Below are positions 63,999 through 64,000 of a stretch of DNA of 64,000 bases, one piece after another. The translations under genes were made by a program, and so were the position numbers. This stretch comes from Loktanella sp. 3ANDIMAR09 (GTDB taxonomy: Bacteria > Pseudomonadota > Alphaproteobacteria > Rhodobacterales > Rhodobacteraceae). The notes beneath the pieces were generated by a model that saw only the letters and a list, made by a program, of their open reading frames with translations, had not been told where the DNA came from and made no database searches. Position 1 is the first letter of the stretch. Each line of letters starts with the position of its first letter. The stretch is taken from positions 124,001 to 188,000 of the forward strand of contig NZ_LJAK01000002.1 of NCBI RefSeq assembly GCF_001420005.1. Direction: 5' to 3'.

Positions 63999-64000
63999 TC

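Overview
The window looks like chromosomal DNA of a marine alphaproteobacterium of the Rhodobacteraceae (Roseobacter group). It has high GC and tightly packed genes, and it carries marker genes and neighbourhoods typical of that family: cobS/cobT with a J-domain protein and BolA, accB-accC-aat opposite DUF2155 and NDUFA12-like genes, cckA, gapR, an ScfR-type regulator and several Tat-type signal peptides. This assignment is inferred from gene content; there is no rRNA gene in the window. I found no tRNA, rRNA, CRISPR array, transposase, integrase or phage gene.

Layout. 1-1.5 kb: the end of a CLC chloride channel gene. 1.5-7 kb (minus): cobS, a small lipoprotein, cobT, an M24 aminopeptidase and a DUF427 protein, arranged like one operon. 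7.1-9.6 kb (plus): an ECF sigma factor, its RskA-type anti-sigma factor, an exported MsrB and a membrane protein, lying between cobS and the J-domain gene. 9.6-19.5 kb: housekeeping genes (J-domain protein, BolA, DUF4177, gatB, DJ-1/PfpI, a lytic transglycosylase-like protein, an acyltransferase, pepN, a DUF2256 mini-protein, a HbpS-like protein, a class I amidotransferase). 19.5-27.4 kb (minus): one 7.9-kb gene for a 2634-residue RTX protein ending in a Hint domain, the most unusual feature. 27.8-33.6 kb: clpP-clpX with a heat-shock-like promoter, RidA, NDUFA12-like, DUF2155, and the accB-accC-aat operon. 33.8-39.2 kb (minus): a complete branched-chain amino acid type ABC transporter (substrate-binding protein, livH, livM, livG, livF). 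39.4-44.1 kb (plus): an ScfR-family regulator, a receiver protein, a two-helix membrane protein and a transporter-like histidine kinase. 44.2-47.5 kb: an orphan FliM/FliN-like protein, a DUF442/ArsR divergent pair, gapR and a Gfo/Idh/MocA dehydrogenase. 47.6-52.7 kb: a translationally coupled hyuA-hyuB-HpcH aldolase-GST operon. 52.8-54.4 kb: two look-alike small secreted proteins followed by a sugar transferase. 54.4-64 kb: a RamA-like [2Fe-2S]/ASKHA protein, guaB, rsmB-like, cckA, glk and a beta-glucosidase cut by the window end.

Regulatory signals visible in the sequence: tandem TTTGTAAA octamers between the substrate-binding-protein gene and the ScfR-family gene, two adjacent perfect 22-bp palindromes between livG and livF, a CTTGAA-N16-GCATAG element and foldable leader before clpP, strong terminator-type hairpins after clpX and the DJ-1 gene, and perfect inverted repeats flanking or inside the 9.1-9.6 kb membrane-protein gene. 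Probable TTG starts are seen for livH and cckA.
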